Below are positions 42,832 to 52,300 of a DNA stretch of 64,000 nucleotides, piece by piece. Below the pieces are notes generated by a model. The model was not told where the DNA came from and searched no databases. It was given only the letters and a program-made list of their open reading frames with translations. Source of the stretch: Candidatus Krumholzibacteriia bacterium. Its GTDB lineage: Bacteria; Krumholzibacteriota; Krumholzibacteriia; WVZY01; JAKEHA01. The position numbers and the translations under genes were made by a program. Where the stretch lies: contig JAOUHG010000013.1 in the NCBI GenBank assembly GCA_029865265.1, positions 1 to 64,000 on the forward strand, read 5' to 3'. Position 1 is the first letter of the stretch, and every line of letters begins with the position of its first letter.

Positions 42832-43973
42832 GCGGCATACTCGGTGCGGTATCGGCGCTGGCGGGCGTTGCGCTCGCGGTGTGCCCGGCGCCAGCGGCCG
42901 CCGCGGACCTCTTCATGGACCCCGCGGCGTCGTACACCTTCAACCTGTATTCCGATGTCCAGGGTGTCAATGTGCACAGCCAGTACGCAAACACCAACGT
43001 GAAGCTGACGCGGGAGGCGAACCTCACCCTGCAGTGGGTGCACGACGTGGTTCACTTCCCCGCCATCGATGCACCGCCCGGGACGCAGGAGGCGGCCGAC
43101 GCCATCACCAGCGCCAGCCGCCCCATCGCCACCGCGGGCAGCGCCTACACCGACTATGTCAAGGTGCGCAACTCGCTGGAGGGCTACGCCAGCTATCGCG
43201 GCGCGAGTGCGGGCTACTACGCATCGCGGGAGTCGGACTACTTTGCGCAGATGCTGTCCGGCAGCTACAACCACGACGTCATGAACGACAATCTCAACAT
43301 CAGCGTGGGTGCCAGTTACAGCTGGGACCACATCACACCGCTGACCGACGCGGACACACAGGGTGCACCGGACTACCGGCGCACCACGCACTGGAACGTG
43401 GTGGCCACGCAGATCCTGACGCGTACCACGGTGGCGCGGGTGGGCGTGGAAATGAACACGGTGAGCGGCCTGCAGCACGACCCGTACCGCAACGTGTATG
43501 TGGCCGGCGTCAACGTCCCGGAGAATCACCCGGATAGTCGCCTGCGGCGCGACCTCTTCATGGGCCTGAACCAGTACTTCTACAACCGCTCGAGCGTCAA
43601 TATCGAGTACCGGTACTACAGCGACGATTGGGGCATCTCCTCCCACACCATGGGCGTGAAGCTCAATCAATACGTCACCGACGCCTTCACCGTCCGTTAC
43701 CGCTACCGGTACTACGGACAAGGTGCGGCCACGTTCTATCGCGACGAATACACGGAAGCCGGCGGCGTCGACGGCTTCCAGACCAATGACTATCGGCTGG
43801 GCGACTTTGGATCGCACCTGTTTGGCGGGCGCGTCCTGTGGCGTCCCTGGCCTTCCCTGGGGGGGCCGGGCTTCATGGCCGGCGCCGAAGTCATGTTCAG
43901 TTATGAACGGTATTTCAACAGCAATAATTTCTCGGCCAACATCATCGAAACCGGTCTGCTGATCGCATTCTAG
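42816..43973 (+). CDS. DUF3570-family outer-membrane protein
   Basis: The protein is 385 residues from ATG 42816, which overlaps the DUF4266 gene and precedes a signal peptide (MRLQVGGILGAVSALAGVALAVCPAPAAAA). An in-frame upstream ATG would add an Arg-rich leader. The N-terminal DLFMDPAASYTFNLYSD and the body of amphipathic strands (ESDYFAQMLSGSYNHDVMNDNL, SSVNIEYRYYSDDWGISS, AFTVRYRYRYY) match DUF3570. It ends IIETGLLIAF with terminal Phe, as expected of a Bam substrate. It is likely a 12-14 strand barrel associated with the DUF4266 lipoprotein. Confidence 0.88.
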   Translation: MRLQVGGILGAVSALAGVALAVCPAPAAAADLFMDPAASYTFNLYSDVQGVNVHSQYANTNVKLTREANLTLQWVHDVVHFPAIDAPPGTQEAADAITSASRPIATAGSAYTDYVKVRNSLEGYASYRGASAGYYASRESDYFAQMLSGSYNHDVMNDNLNISVGASYSWDHITPLTDADTQGAPDYRRTTHWNVVATQILTRTTVARVGVEMNTVSGLQHDPYRNVYVAGVNVPENHPDSRLRRDLFMGLNQYFYNRSSVNIEYRYYSDDWGISSHTMGVKLNQYVTDAFTVRYRYRYYGQGAATFYRDEYTEAGGVDGFQTNDYRLGDFGSHLFGGRVLWRPWPSLGGPGFMAGAEVMFSYERYFNSNNFSANIIETGLLIAF

Positions 43974-43996
43974 CGGGCCAAACAAAGGAGCCGGGT

Positions 43997-45646
43997 ATGA
44001 GCCGGACAACGTTGATCATCACCATCCTGCTTCTTGGCGCCACCAGCGCGGGAGCCGAGACCTTCAACCAGAAGCCCTACCTGCCGGAGGCGGGCGTGAG
44101 CGTGCTTACGCGCAGCGTCGCCAACCAGCAGTTCGGCAAGAACCTGTTCGGCGATCCGTACGCGACCGTCGTGGTCGGCAACGTCGATGTGTACGACCGC
44201 TTCCCGTACATCGAGGCGCGCTACTTCCAGGTCGTCTCCGACCCGCAGTGGAACCGCCTGCTGATGGGTGAAGTCGGCCAGGGCCTGTTCGCACACGACG
44301 GCACCGGCGACGCGTTCGGACATCTGTCCGCCCCGCGCGGGTTGTCGAGCGACGGTCGCGGCCGCGTCTACGTGGCCGACACCGGCAACGACCGGGTGCT
44401 GGTCTTCCGGACCGTCACCGAGTTCGAGCGCATTACGCTGGAGCCGGTGTACGCCATCGACGGCCTGAGCAAGCCGTACGGCGTGGCCTACTCCGACGGT
44501 GGCACGCCCTTTGACAACGCCGACGATCTCCTGTACGTGGCCAACACCGGCCGCAACGAGGTTCGCCGCTACACGCTCGGCAACACCGGGGCGACGTTCA
44601 CCGCCGCCATCGGCGAACTGGGCAGCGGCGATGGTTTCTTTGCCGGTCCCATGGCCATCGCGACCGGCCGCCGTGACGGTGTGAACTGCGACGACATCTA
44701 CGTGGCCGACGCACACAACGGCCGTATCGTGCGGCTGCGCGACACCGGTTCGTCACTGGCCTGGAACGGCGCGGTCAAGCACGGGCTTGGAACCGTCACA
44801 TCGCTCGACACCGACCACTGGGGCAACGTCTATGCGGCCGCGCCGCAGGCGGGCCGCGTGGCCAAGTTCACCGCGTCGCTCCTCTCCGTGGCCAGCCTCG
44901 CCGGCGGCATCGAGCACCCGCGGAGTTTCCACGCCGTATTCGCCAACGTGACCGACCATCGCAACGGCACCACCCGCCGTTCCGGCCAGGGCAGCGGCGT
45001 GCTGGTGGAGGAGTGGGGCGGCAGCAGCGGCCTGCGCATGGTGGGCCTGGGCGTGGAACTGAAGGATGCCAGCGCCAGCGGCGCCAACGGCGCGTCGGTC
45101 AGCATGACGCTCACCGATCACGCCGCCGTCACCGCGGAGATCGTCGATGCGCGTAACGGCCAGGTGGTCGCGCGCCACGACGCCGGCCTCATGACGGCCG
45201 GACCGCAGACGATTCGCTTCGACAACGACGACTACATCGCCGCGTGGAGCAGCGGGAATTACCGCATCAGCGTGCAGGCAACGTCCACCTATGACGGTGG
45301 CCTGGTGGGTTCGGTGGAGGTTCCGGTGTCGCTCAACGGCGCCGGTGGCCCGGCGTTGCCGTCGCGCCTCACGCTGCACGGCAACACGCCCAACCCCTTC
45401 AACCCGAGCACGACGATTCGCTTCTCCGTGCCCGCTGGCTCGCCGCGCCCCTACAGCCTGCGCATCTACGACGTGCGCGGTGCGCTGGTGCGCGAGCTCG
45501 GCAGCGGCCAGATTGGCGGCGGTACGCACGAGGTGCGCTGGGACGGCCGCGACGGGCGCGGCGCGGGCGTGAGCTCGGGCGTCTACCTGTATCGCGTCGC
45601 GGTCGGCGGCGAGAGCCTGACCGGCAAGATGGCGCTGCTCAAGTAG
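43997..45646 (+). CDS. Secreted NHL-repeat propeller with FlgD-Ig C-terminal domain
   Basis: The protein is 549 residues with a signal peptide (MSRTTLIITILLLGATSAGA) and AGGAG upstream. NHL-type blades run from about 95 to 320: APRGLSSDGRGRVYVADTGNDRVLVF, LSKPYGVAYSDGG..LLYVANTGRNEVRRY, and DDIYVADAHNGRIVRL. A Gly/Ser-rich beta-domain follows (about 335-450). The C-terminal FlgD-Ig domain (about 455-549: GNTPNPFNPSTTIRFSV...SSGVYLYRVAVGGE..GKMALLK) is the sorting-type tail. It is in the middle of the long operon, directly after DUF3570. Binding of a surface or partner protein is inferred. Confidence 0.85.
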   Translation: MSRTTLIITILLLGATSAGAETFNQKPYLPEAGVSVLTRSVANQQFGKNLFGDPYATVVVGNVDVYDRFPYIEARYFQVVSDPQWNRLLMGEVGQGLFAHDGTGDAFGHLSAPRGLSSDGRGRVYVADTGNDRVLVFRTVTEFERITLEPVYAIDGLSKPYGVAYSDGGTPFDNADDLLYVANTGRNEVRRYTLGNTGATFTAAIGELGSGDGFFAGPMAIATGRRDGVNCDDIYVADAHNGRIVRLRDTGSSLAWNGAVKHGLGTVTSLDTDHWGNVYAAAPQAGRVAKFTASLLSVASLAGGIEHPRSFHAVFANVTDHRNGTTRRSGQGSGVLVEEWGGSSGLRMVGLGVELKDASASGANGASVSMTLTDHAAVTAEIVDARNGQVVARHDAGLMTAGPQTIRFDNDDYIAAWSSGNYRISVQATSTYDGGLVGSVEVPVSLNGAGGPALPSRLTLHGNTPNPFNPSTTIRFSVPAGSPRPYSLRIYDVRGALVRELGSGQIGGGTHEVRWDGRDGRGAGVSSGVYLYRVAVGGESLTGKMALLK

Positions 45647-45657
45647 GAGTCACGGCC

Positions 45658-46278
45658 ATGAAGAACACCCTGCGAGGAATGGGTCGCGCCATGCGGCCGG
45701 CAGCGACGCTGCCGGCCGTACTGGCCGCGCTGTTCGCGTTCGGCTGCGTCCTCGACGAGCCCACCATCGACGAGCGCTGGACACTGGTGGAGTTCCTGTC
45801 CATGAACCCCACTCCGCAGCAGAGCGTCAACGCCACCCAGCCCATCAGCGTGAGCGTAAAGGGCCGGATCACCTACCGGCGCATCGTGACCGGTTTCCTG
45901 GTTGCAGAGGTGCGTTACAGCGCCACCATATCTCCCCAGAATGTGTCGCTTGCCACCGACGAACACACGCTGGAGATTGCGCAGGACGTGGACCGCATCC
46001 TCGCCAACTCGGTCAGCACCGGGCGCGCCACGCGCGCGGTCACCGGCTTCGACCATCTCATGCAGGATCTCAATCTCAATTTCACCGCCCAGGTCCCGGC
46101 CGCCCTCACCACCCCGGGGGCACCCGGGGGGCTCTACCTGGTTCTCTACATGGGCGAGGGCGAGGAAATCCGGCTCCAGAACGGGACCGACTCGCTGGTG
46201 GTAACGCCGTTCGTCTCGACCAGCGAAGAGATCCTGCACACCGGCTACACACTGAATCTCTCGGCGGGAACACCGTGA
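45658..46278 (+). CDS. Putative lipoprotein, function unknown
   Basis: The protein is 206 residues. The signal region ends in a lipobox (LFAFGCVLDEP), so it is predicted to be lipid-anchored. The mature part is a predicted all-beta domain with repeated strands (QPISVSVKGRITYRRIVTGFLVAEVRYSATI; LVLYMGEGEEIRL; SLVVTPFVSTSEEI). I recognise no family. The stop overlaps the GTG start of the next barrel gene. An 11-base perfect inverted repeat lies in its signal-peptide coding region. Confidence 0.7.
   Translation: MKNTLRGMGRAMRPAATLPAVLAALFAFGCVLDEPTIDERWTLVEFLSMNPTPQQSVNATQPISVSVKGRITYRRIVTGFLVAEVRYSATISPQNVSLATDEHTLEIAQDVDRILANSVSTGRATRAVTGFDHLMQDLNLNFTAQVPAALTTPGAPGGLYLVLYMGEGEEIRLQNGTDSLVVTPFVSTSEEILHTGYTLNLSAGTP
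45694..45718 (+). repeat. 11-bp perfect inverted repeat inside a signal-peptide coding region
   Basis: CGGCCGGCAGC and GCTGCCGGCCG flank GAC. As RNA this would be a very stable hairpin about 35 bases into the lipoprotein coding sequence. There is no T-run. Confidence 0.85.
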
Positions 46279-46949
46279 TCACCGCCGGCGCCGCTTCGGC
46301 CGCGCTGTGCGTGTCACTCGCGCTGGCCGCACCCGCACTGGCCGCGGGCGGTGCCGGTGAAGAGGCCGCACCCGCCACCCCGACGCGGATGGAGATCGGC
46401 GTGGTCATCGGCGGCATCGCGCTCGACCCCCACCTGCAGGACTACCGCTGGGATACGGCGCCGGCGCTGCAATCCGGCGCGCACGCCACGGTTCTGCGCG
46501 GCCGCATGGGCGCGGGCTTGCGCTTCTGGCGCTCTGCCACCACCCAGGCGAGCGGCATTCCCGGCGAAGACATGGCGCCACGCGTCAACATGACCGGCCT
46601 GGAAATGACGGGACAGATACGGGCGCTATCCGTCCGCGGCGTCGAGTTGTGGGGCTCGGCGCACGGCGGCCGCCTCTTCCTGAGCTACGACCCCGAGGCC
46701 ATCACCTTCGACGTGGCCGGCCAGCCGGTCACGGTGGCCTACCAGCCGATTTCGGAGTGGGAATATGGCGTGGGGGCGGCCCTCAGGGGCGAATTGGGGC
46801 CGCACATGGCCCTTGCCTTGCAAGCGGATTTGACGAGCTTCGCGCTCGATACCGCGCACCGGCGCGGCAACGAAATCGTGGAGGCGCGCGAGCGCTTCAC
46901 CACGTGGGATCTGCGCGCGCAGGTCTCCTGGGTTTTCGGTTTGAACTAG
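46275..46949 (+). CDS. Predicted outer-membrane beta-barrel protein
   Basis: The protein is 224 residues from a GTG that overlaps the previous stop. A signal peptide (ITAGAASAALCVSLALAAPALAAGG) is followed by amphipathic strands: RMEIGVVIGGIALDPHLQDYRW, GRMGAGLRFWRS, ALSVRGVELWGSAHGG, YGVGAALRGELGPHMALALQADLTSF and WDLRAQVSWVFGLN. It resembles the barrel components that precede TPR and Exb genes in Glt/Nfs-type clusters, judged by order and not by recognisable homology. Confidence 0.75.
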   Translation: MITAGAASAALCVSLALAAPALAAGGAGEEAAPATPTRMEIGVVIGGIALDPHLQDYRWDTAPALQSGAHATVLRGRMGAGLRFWRSATTQASGIPGEDMAPRVNMTGLEMTGQIRALSVRGVELWGSAHGGRLFLSYDPEAITFDVAGQPVTVAYQPISEWEYGVGAALRGELGPHMALALQADLTSFALDTAHRRGNEIVEARERFTTWDLRAQVSWVFGLN

Positions 46950-47022
46950 CAGGCAGAGCAAGCAGGTTCTCGCAAAATAAGGAACGGCGAATGCGTTACC
47001 GCAGCGCCGGAAGGATGACGCC

Positions 47023-47862
47023 ATGAAAGCGCACGTCTGGCTGACGGCAATACTTGCCGTACTGCTGGCTGCGGTAGCCGCTCCGGCCGCCGCCGGCGAG
47101 GGTGACCCGCCTCCGCAGCCGCAACTCAACGCCCGCCCCACGCTCAGTGAGAAGAAGGTCCGCCTCATCGGTGGCAGTGACAACGTGGTCCGCAGCGGAC
47201 CCGGCGATACCTTCGCAATCGTCGGCGTGTACTCCAAGGGCGCCGAGTTCCCCGTGATTGCCAAACGTGGCGAGTGGTACAACGTCCATCTGTCCGACAC
47301 CAACACCGGCTGGGTGCACGCATCGTTGTGCAAGGAACTCGACGACATGTCCGACCTCGAGTTCCGTCCCAACCCGAAGCTCTTCTCGCGCATCGGCAGC
47401 TTCACCCTCACCGGGTACACCGGCGGCTACGCGTTCGACGAGAAGTCCAACTCGCTCGTGCTCGGCGGCCGCGTGGGCTACTACGTGTTCGAGTTCCTGG
47501 AGATCGAGGGCAGCGTGGGCTGGACGCACATCAACCGTCCCGCCGAAATCGTGGAATCGTTGTTCGACCTCGCCCTGGAGGAAGAGGACTTCGAAATGGT
47601 GTTCTACGCCATGAACGCCAACGTCATCCTTCTTCCCGGCCGGCAGCTGGTCCCCTTCCTCACCGGCGGGGTGGGCAGTTCCATCAGCGAGGGCGACACC
47701 GAGAACAGCTGGAACTTCGGCATCGGGGCCGATGTGTTCGTGCAGAAGACGGTGGCGGTTCGCTTTGAGTTCCGTAACTACCGCTTCGACTACGGCACCG
47801 CGGATTCGCGCACCGAGGCATCGAACTTCGAATTCAGCGTGGGCGCCACGCTCTTCCTGTAG
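47023..47862 (+). CDS. SH3-domain plus outer-membrane beta-barrel protein
   Basis: The protein is 279 residues with a signal peptide (MKAHVWLTAILAVLLAAVAAPAAA). A bacterial SH3 domain covers about 45-105 (VRLIGGSDNVVRSGPGDTFAIVGVYSKGAEFPVIAKRG-type sequence, ending WYNVHLSDTNTGWVHASLC). A transmembrane barrel follows (FSRIGSFTLTGYTGGYAF, LGGRVGYYVFEFLEIEGSVGWTHI, VRFEFRNYRFDYG) and ends FEFSVGATLFL. The SH3b part could bind peptidoglycan and tie the barrel to the wall. The arrangement is uncommon. Confidence 0.8.
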   Translation: MKAHVWLTAILAVLLAAVAAPAAAGEGDPPPQPQLNARPTLSEKKVRLIGGSDNVVRSGPGDTFAIVGVYSKGAEFPVIAKRGEWYNVHLSDTNTGWVHASLCKELDDMSDLEFRPNPKLFSRIGSFTLTGYTGGYAFDEKSNSLVLGGRVGYYVFEFLEIEGSVGWTHINRPAEIVESLFDLALEEEDFEMVFYAMNANVILLPGRQLVPFLTGGVGSSISEGDTENSWNFGIGADVFVQKTVAVRFEFRNYRFDYGTADSRTEASNFEFSVGATLFL

Positions 47863-47872
47863 AGGTCGCAAC

Positions 47873-48463
47873 ATGAACGGCACATCACACATGGCACCAC
47901 GGCGCTGCATCCGGTTGCTCACCGTCCTGCTGGCGGCATTGCTGCTGGCCGGCGCCACCGCGCCCACACACGCCGGCGACAAACCCCCCTTCTCCGCCCG
48001 CAGCGGGCTCGACACCGCACGCGACGCCGCGCTCAGCTGGGCCGCGGACGCGCGGCTGATCTACGTGGAGAACGACGAGCCGGTTTCCACCGAGGGCACC
48101 GCGGTGCGCTGGGGCTACCTGTTTCACTCGCAGAACCGCGGCAAGGCACGCGGCTACTCCGTGCGCGACGGAAAGATCATCGAAGCCTTCGATCTCGGCT
48201 TCGACTTCGACGCGCCGCCGCTGCCCGACACATGGGTCGACAGCGCCACCGCCCTTGCGGCGGCGCAGGAGAAGGCCGGCGCGAAGTTCTGTCTCGAACA
48301 CGGCGGCAGCCTTTCGTCGATGCTGCTGGTTCGTGGCGCCTTCTACGAGCGCGAACCCGACGCCAGCACGTGGGCACTGGTCTACACATCGGAAACGGAG
48401 CCCGCGCTCTTCGTGGTCGTGGACGCGACCCAGGGAAAGGTTGTGAGGACATGGCGGGGATGA
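47873..48463 (+). CDS. Exported protein of unknown function
   Basis: The protein is 196 residues from ATG 47873; a signal peptide (RCIRLLTVLLAALLLAGATAPTHAG) is clear. The mature domain begins RSGLDTARDAALSWAADARLIYVENDEP and contains YLFHSQNRGKARGYSVRDGKIIEAFDLGFDF. It closes WALVYTSETEPALFVVVDATQGKVVR, which has the look of PepSY-like alpha/beta repeats. No family is recognised with certainty. It is 10 bp after the barrel gene and overlaps or abuts the next start. Confidence 0.7.
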   Translation: MNGTSHMAPRRCIRLLTVLLAALLLAGATAPTHAGDKPPFSARSGLDTARDAALSWAADARLIYVENDEPVSTEGTAVRWGYLFHSQNRGKARGYSVRDGKIIEAFDLGFDFDAPPLPDTWVDSATALAAAQEKAGAKFCLEHGGSLSSMLLVRGAFYEREPDASTWALVYTSETEPALFVVVDATQGKVVRTWRG

Positions 48464-49290
48464 CGCAGCGCATGAATTCCATCTGGTTCCGCGCCCTGCT
48501 GGCGCTGGGCGTGCTGCTGGCGGTGGTGCTGGCCAGCATGGCCGCGGCCAACGAACCGCCCGCGCAGGGCGACGAGGGCACCATCGAGATCATCGAGGTC
48601 AAGCGCGCCGAGACCAAAGAGCCCAGGCATCCGAGCCTGCAGTTCTTGCGCGACAACCGGACCTTCCTGCGTTCGCAGCTCGACCGTCTACGGCAGACCC
48701 GGCAGACCGTGTCCAACGACGCACAGACGCTCGACGAGCGCCTGCTGCGCCTGCAGGAACTCTCCAACGCCATCGCCGCCGCACGCGACACCGTGGGCGA
48801 CCGCGATGCGGCCCTGGCCGAGCGCACAATTCTGGAGAACGTCACCGATCTCGGCGACCTGGTGGCGGAGCTGGCCCTGATGGAACAGTTGCTGGTGGAT
48901 CACCGCGAACGGCTGCTGGTGCTGGAACAGGACTTCCTCGGCCGGCAGGAGACATCGCTGGTCATCCTGCTGCGCGGTCTGGGCGGCGGCAACGCGCCCG
49001 AGGCCATCCTGCTGGGCGAAGACGACGACGTGGTCCGCATCGAACTCACGCCCGAACAGCGCGCCTCGCTGGAACAGGGCGGCGTCGCGCAGCTCTACCA
49101 CGAGTTCGTCGAGCCGCGCGAACACGTCTTCCAGGTGTCCTTCGCCGGCGCGTCCTGGATCGACGCACCGCCGGTCAGCGTCACCATCGAAACCCCGCGA
49201 GACCGCCTCACCTTCCTGGAGCTCGACGCCAGCCGCCTCGATCGCGGCGAAATCGCGTCGGGACTGACCACCAGCGTCTGGTACCGGTGA
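48460..49290 (+). CDS. Membrane- or periplasm-located coiled-coil protein
   Basis: The protein is 276 residues from ATG 48460 (overlapping the previous stop as ATGA); ATG 48451 is an alternative. A signal anchor (FRALLALGVLLAVVLASMAAANE) is followed by a long coiled coil at about 45-150 (FLRDNRTFLRSQLDRLRQTRQTV...LLVDHRERLLVLEQDFL). A C-terminal beta-rich part (VVRIELTPEQRASLEQGG, EHVFQVSFAGASWIDAPPVSVTIE) completes it. A periplasm-spanning or scaffolding role is inferred from its place between barrel and TPR genes. Confidence 0.7.
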   Translation: MTQRMNSIWFRALLALGVLLAVVLASMAAANEPPAQGDEGTIEIIEVKRAETKEPRHPSLQFLRDNRTFLRSQLDRLRQTRQTVSNDAQTLDERLLRLQELSNAIAAARDTVGDRDAALAERTILENVTDLGDLVAELALMEQLLVDHRERLLVLEQDFLGRQETSLVILLRGLGGGNAPEAILLGEDDDVVRIELTPEQRASLEQGGVAQLYHEFVEPREHVFQVSFAGASWIDAPPVSVTIETPRDRLTFLELDASRLDRGEIASGLTTSVWYR

Positions 49291-49306
49291 CCGGCCGGGG
49301 GGTTTC

Positions 49307-52300
49307 ATGCTGACTCGCGCACGCATCGCCTGCGGGATCGTGGCCGCATTGACTGCGGTCGCGCCCCTGGTCCATGCCGCCAGGCCAACGCCCCCGGTGG
49401 CGCCGGCGGTACAGGCGCCGCTTCCGCACGAGCCCGACGCTTCGGAGCGCGACGCCACCAGCCTCGGCCGCGCCGTCGACCTGTGGCTCAAAGGCGATCT
49501 CTACGGCGCCAGCGCGCTGCTGGAAACCATCGACATCGGACCCGGTTCCCCGTTTCCCTTTGCGGACCGCGCCGCGTTTCTGCTGGCCGACGCATACCTG
49601 CGCACCGGGAACGCCGGCGGGTTCGCGCGTGTCGCGTCCCTGGCCGGTGACGGGAACGGCACGCCCTACCGGCGCTGGATCCGCTACGCCGAACTGTTGC
49701 GCGCCAACGCCAACCCGGGTGCTTCCGGTCCGGTAAACGACGTGCCCGAGTCCTTCCCAGGCGCCGATGTGCTCGCTGCCGCACTCCTGCTCGACGCGGA
49801 CCGGGCCAACGACGCACTCGACCTGCTGGACCGCAACCCGGCGGCCGGCCCCCTCGCCTCGGTGCAACTCTGCCTGCGCGCGCTGGCGCGTGAGGCCACC
49901 GGCGCCGACGCCACCGCAAACTGGGGCGAGATTGCGCGGCGCAAACCGTCCGGTCCGCTGGAGGCGGAACTCGTGGGCGCCGCCGGCATTCGCTTTGCGC
50001 TGGCCCGCATGGACGCAGGCGATACCGACGCCGCCGCGAGTGCGCTGGAGCGTGTGCCGGACAACAGCCGCTATGCCCTGCGCGCCGCGCACATGCGTGG
50101 TGTCATGGCCGTGGAGGCGGGCGACACCGCCACCGCGGGGCGCATTCTTTCGCGCCTGGTGGACGAACACCCGGAGTACGAGGACATCCGCGACGTGAAG
50201 CTGGCCATGGGCGGCGTGTCCATGGCGCGTCATCACTGGCACGCTGCGCTGCGCTACTTCGAATCGGCGGAAGACTCCTGGCAGGACGAACAGCGTTCGC
50301 TGGCGCGCATCGCGCTGCCGGACAACGTCGACGATGCCTGGAACGCGTGGGGCGAAAACCAGCGTTGGCGCGAGGAGATCCGTCTCTCTCCCGAAATCCT
50401 GCTGGGCGTCATCGACGGCCTTGCCGGTGCGTCGCTCGACCTGCACGGCCAGGTCTCACTGGATCCGGCCAAGGATCTGGCGCGAACGCTGTGGCCGGCC
50501 GGCCTCTCCGCGCCCGCCACCGCCGCGTGGGACAGCTCGGGCGCACTGGCCCGCCACGCGCCCTCCGCGCCGGAGTGGGCCACGTTGCGCGCCCTGCAGG
50601 CACAGCAGCAGGACGCGCGCGCACGGCTGGCGCTGCAGGATCACGTGATTGCCAGGCGACGCGAGGAAATCGCACGCCGGATCAGCTACCTCGATATCGG
50701 CGCGATCAAGGCCGATTCCAACGCGGTGCAACTGTCGCGCGCGGTGATCCGTCTGGAGGCGATACTCGCCGGTCTGGACGCGTCCCGCCGGCAACTCGAC
50801 GCGGTGCGCGACAGCATGCTGGTGCAGATCAGCCGGCGCACGCGTGACATGCTGACGGGGCTCGAGCGCGACCTCCTGTTCATGCGCGCCGTGCGCCACT
50901 TCCACGTCGACGGCCCCAACCTGGAGCGGCCGGAGAAGCTGCCCGACGGCGTCCCCCCCGCCGCGGAGCTGCTCGCGCGCGAGGACTCCCTGTCACACGA
51001 GTCCAGCGCCTTCATCACCGAGTTCGCGCGCCGCTACCCGGACATCATCAACCGGTCCTTCGATGAGTACTGGCGGCCCCGCCTGATGGTGGATGTCGAG
51101 GGCCTGCTGGGCGACCTGCGCATCGAACTGGCCCACGCCCGCGGTATTCGCGCCGGTATCGACTCCACCGTGGCGGCGTTCGCAACCGACCCGGTGCTGA
51201 TGGCCGAGCTCGCTCGCCGCGACCACATGGCCGCCAGCGCGGACTCCCTGGACGCCGTGGAACGAGGCATGCGCCGCGTCATCGCACAAACCGTGGCCGC
51301 GCGCGGGCGGGTGCTGCTCGCCACCGAGCGGGAGAGAATCGACTACCATATTGCGGACGCGGCCTACGAACTCACCGTCGCGACCGCAACCGACACCGTC
51401 ACCAACCGCAACGCCGAACTGGTGAGGCCGCTCCGCAACCGTTCCATCGCGTACCTCGAGGCGTTCCTCGAGCACCACCCGCAAAGCATCGCGCGCGGCG
51501 AGGCGCGCTTCCGGCTGGCCGACATGCAACTGCTCGCCGCCCGCGATGAGTTCCAGATCAGGATGCGCGACTTTCTCGGCGACAGGCCGGCGTCGGAGGA
51601 CCTCGGCAACCGCGCGCTCGCGCCCTTCATGAACTACGAGCCCGCCATTGCGCTGTACCAGGCCATCCTGGACGAGGACCCGGAGTTCCCGCACACGGAT
51701 GCTGTGCTCTTCAACCTGGGCATGATCCTCTCCGACGACGGCCGCCCGGAGGCCGACCAGTACCTCGCGCGGCTGGTGCGCGACCACCCGCAGGCGCCCG
51801 ACGCGCAGGAGGCCTGGCTGCGCATGGGCAGCGACCGCTTCGACCGCAAGGAGTACAGCGACTGCGTGCCCTACTTCGAGCAGGCGGCGGCGGGAAGCGA
51901 CCCGTCGTTCACCGCCATCGCCCTCTACAAGCTGGGCTGGGCGGAGTTCGCGCGCGACCGCTTCGAGCAGTCGACCGATTCGTTCCGTCGCCTGATGGAT
52001 CACTACGCGGCCCACGGCGACATCGCGCGCAGCATGGACCTGCGCGACGAGGCGCGCGAGTACCTGGTGCACTCGCTGGCCCGCGCCGGCGGCGCCAGCG
52101 CCTTCCAGCGCTACTTCGATTCGCTGGGCCCGCGCGACTACGAGTCCGACATCCTGCTCTCGCTGGGCCACCTGATGCGCAGCGTGAGTCTGTACGAGGA
52201 CGCCATCGCCTGCGACGAGCTGTGGCTCGCCCGCTATCCAAGGGACCCGCGCGCGCTGGAGATTGCGGAGCGCATGGTGGAGACCTATCGGCGCTCCAGC

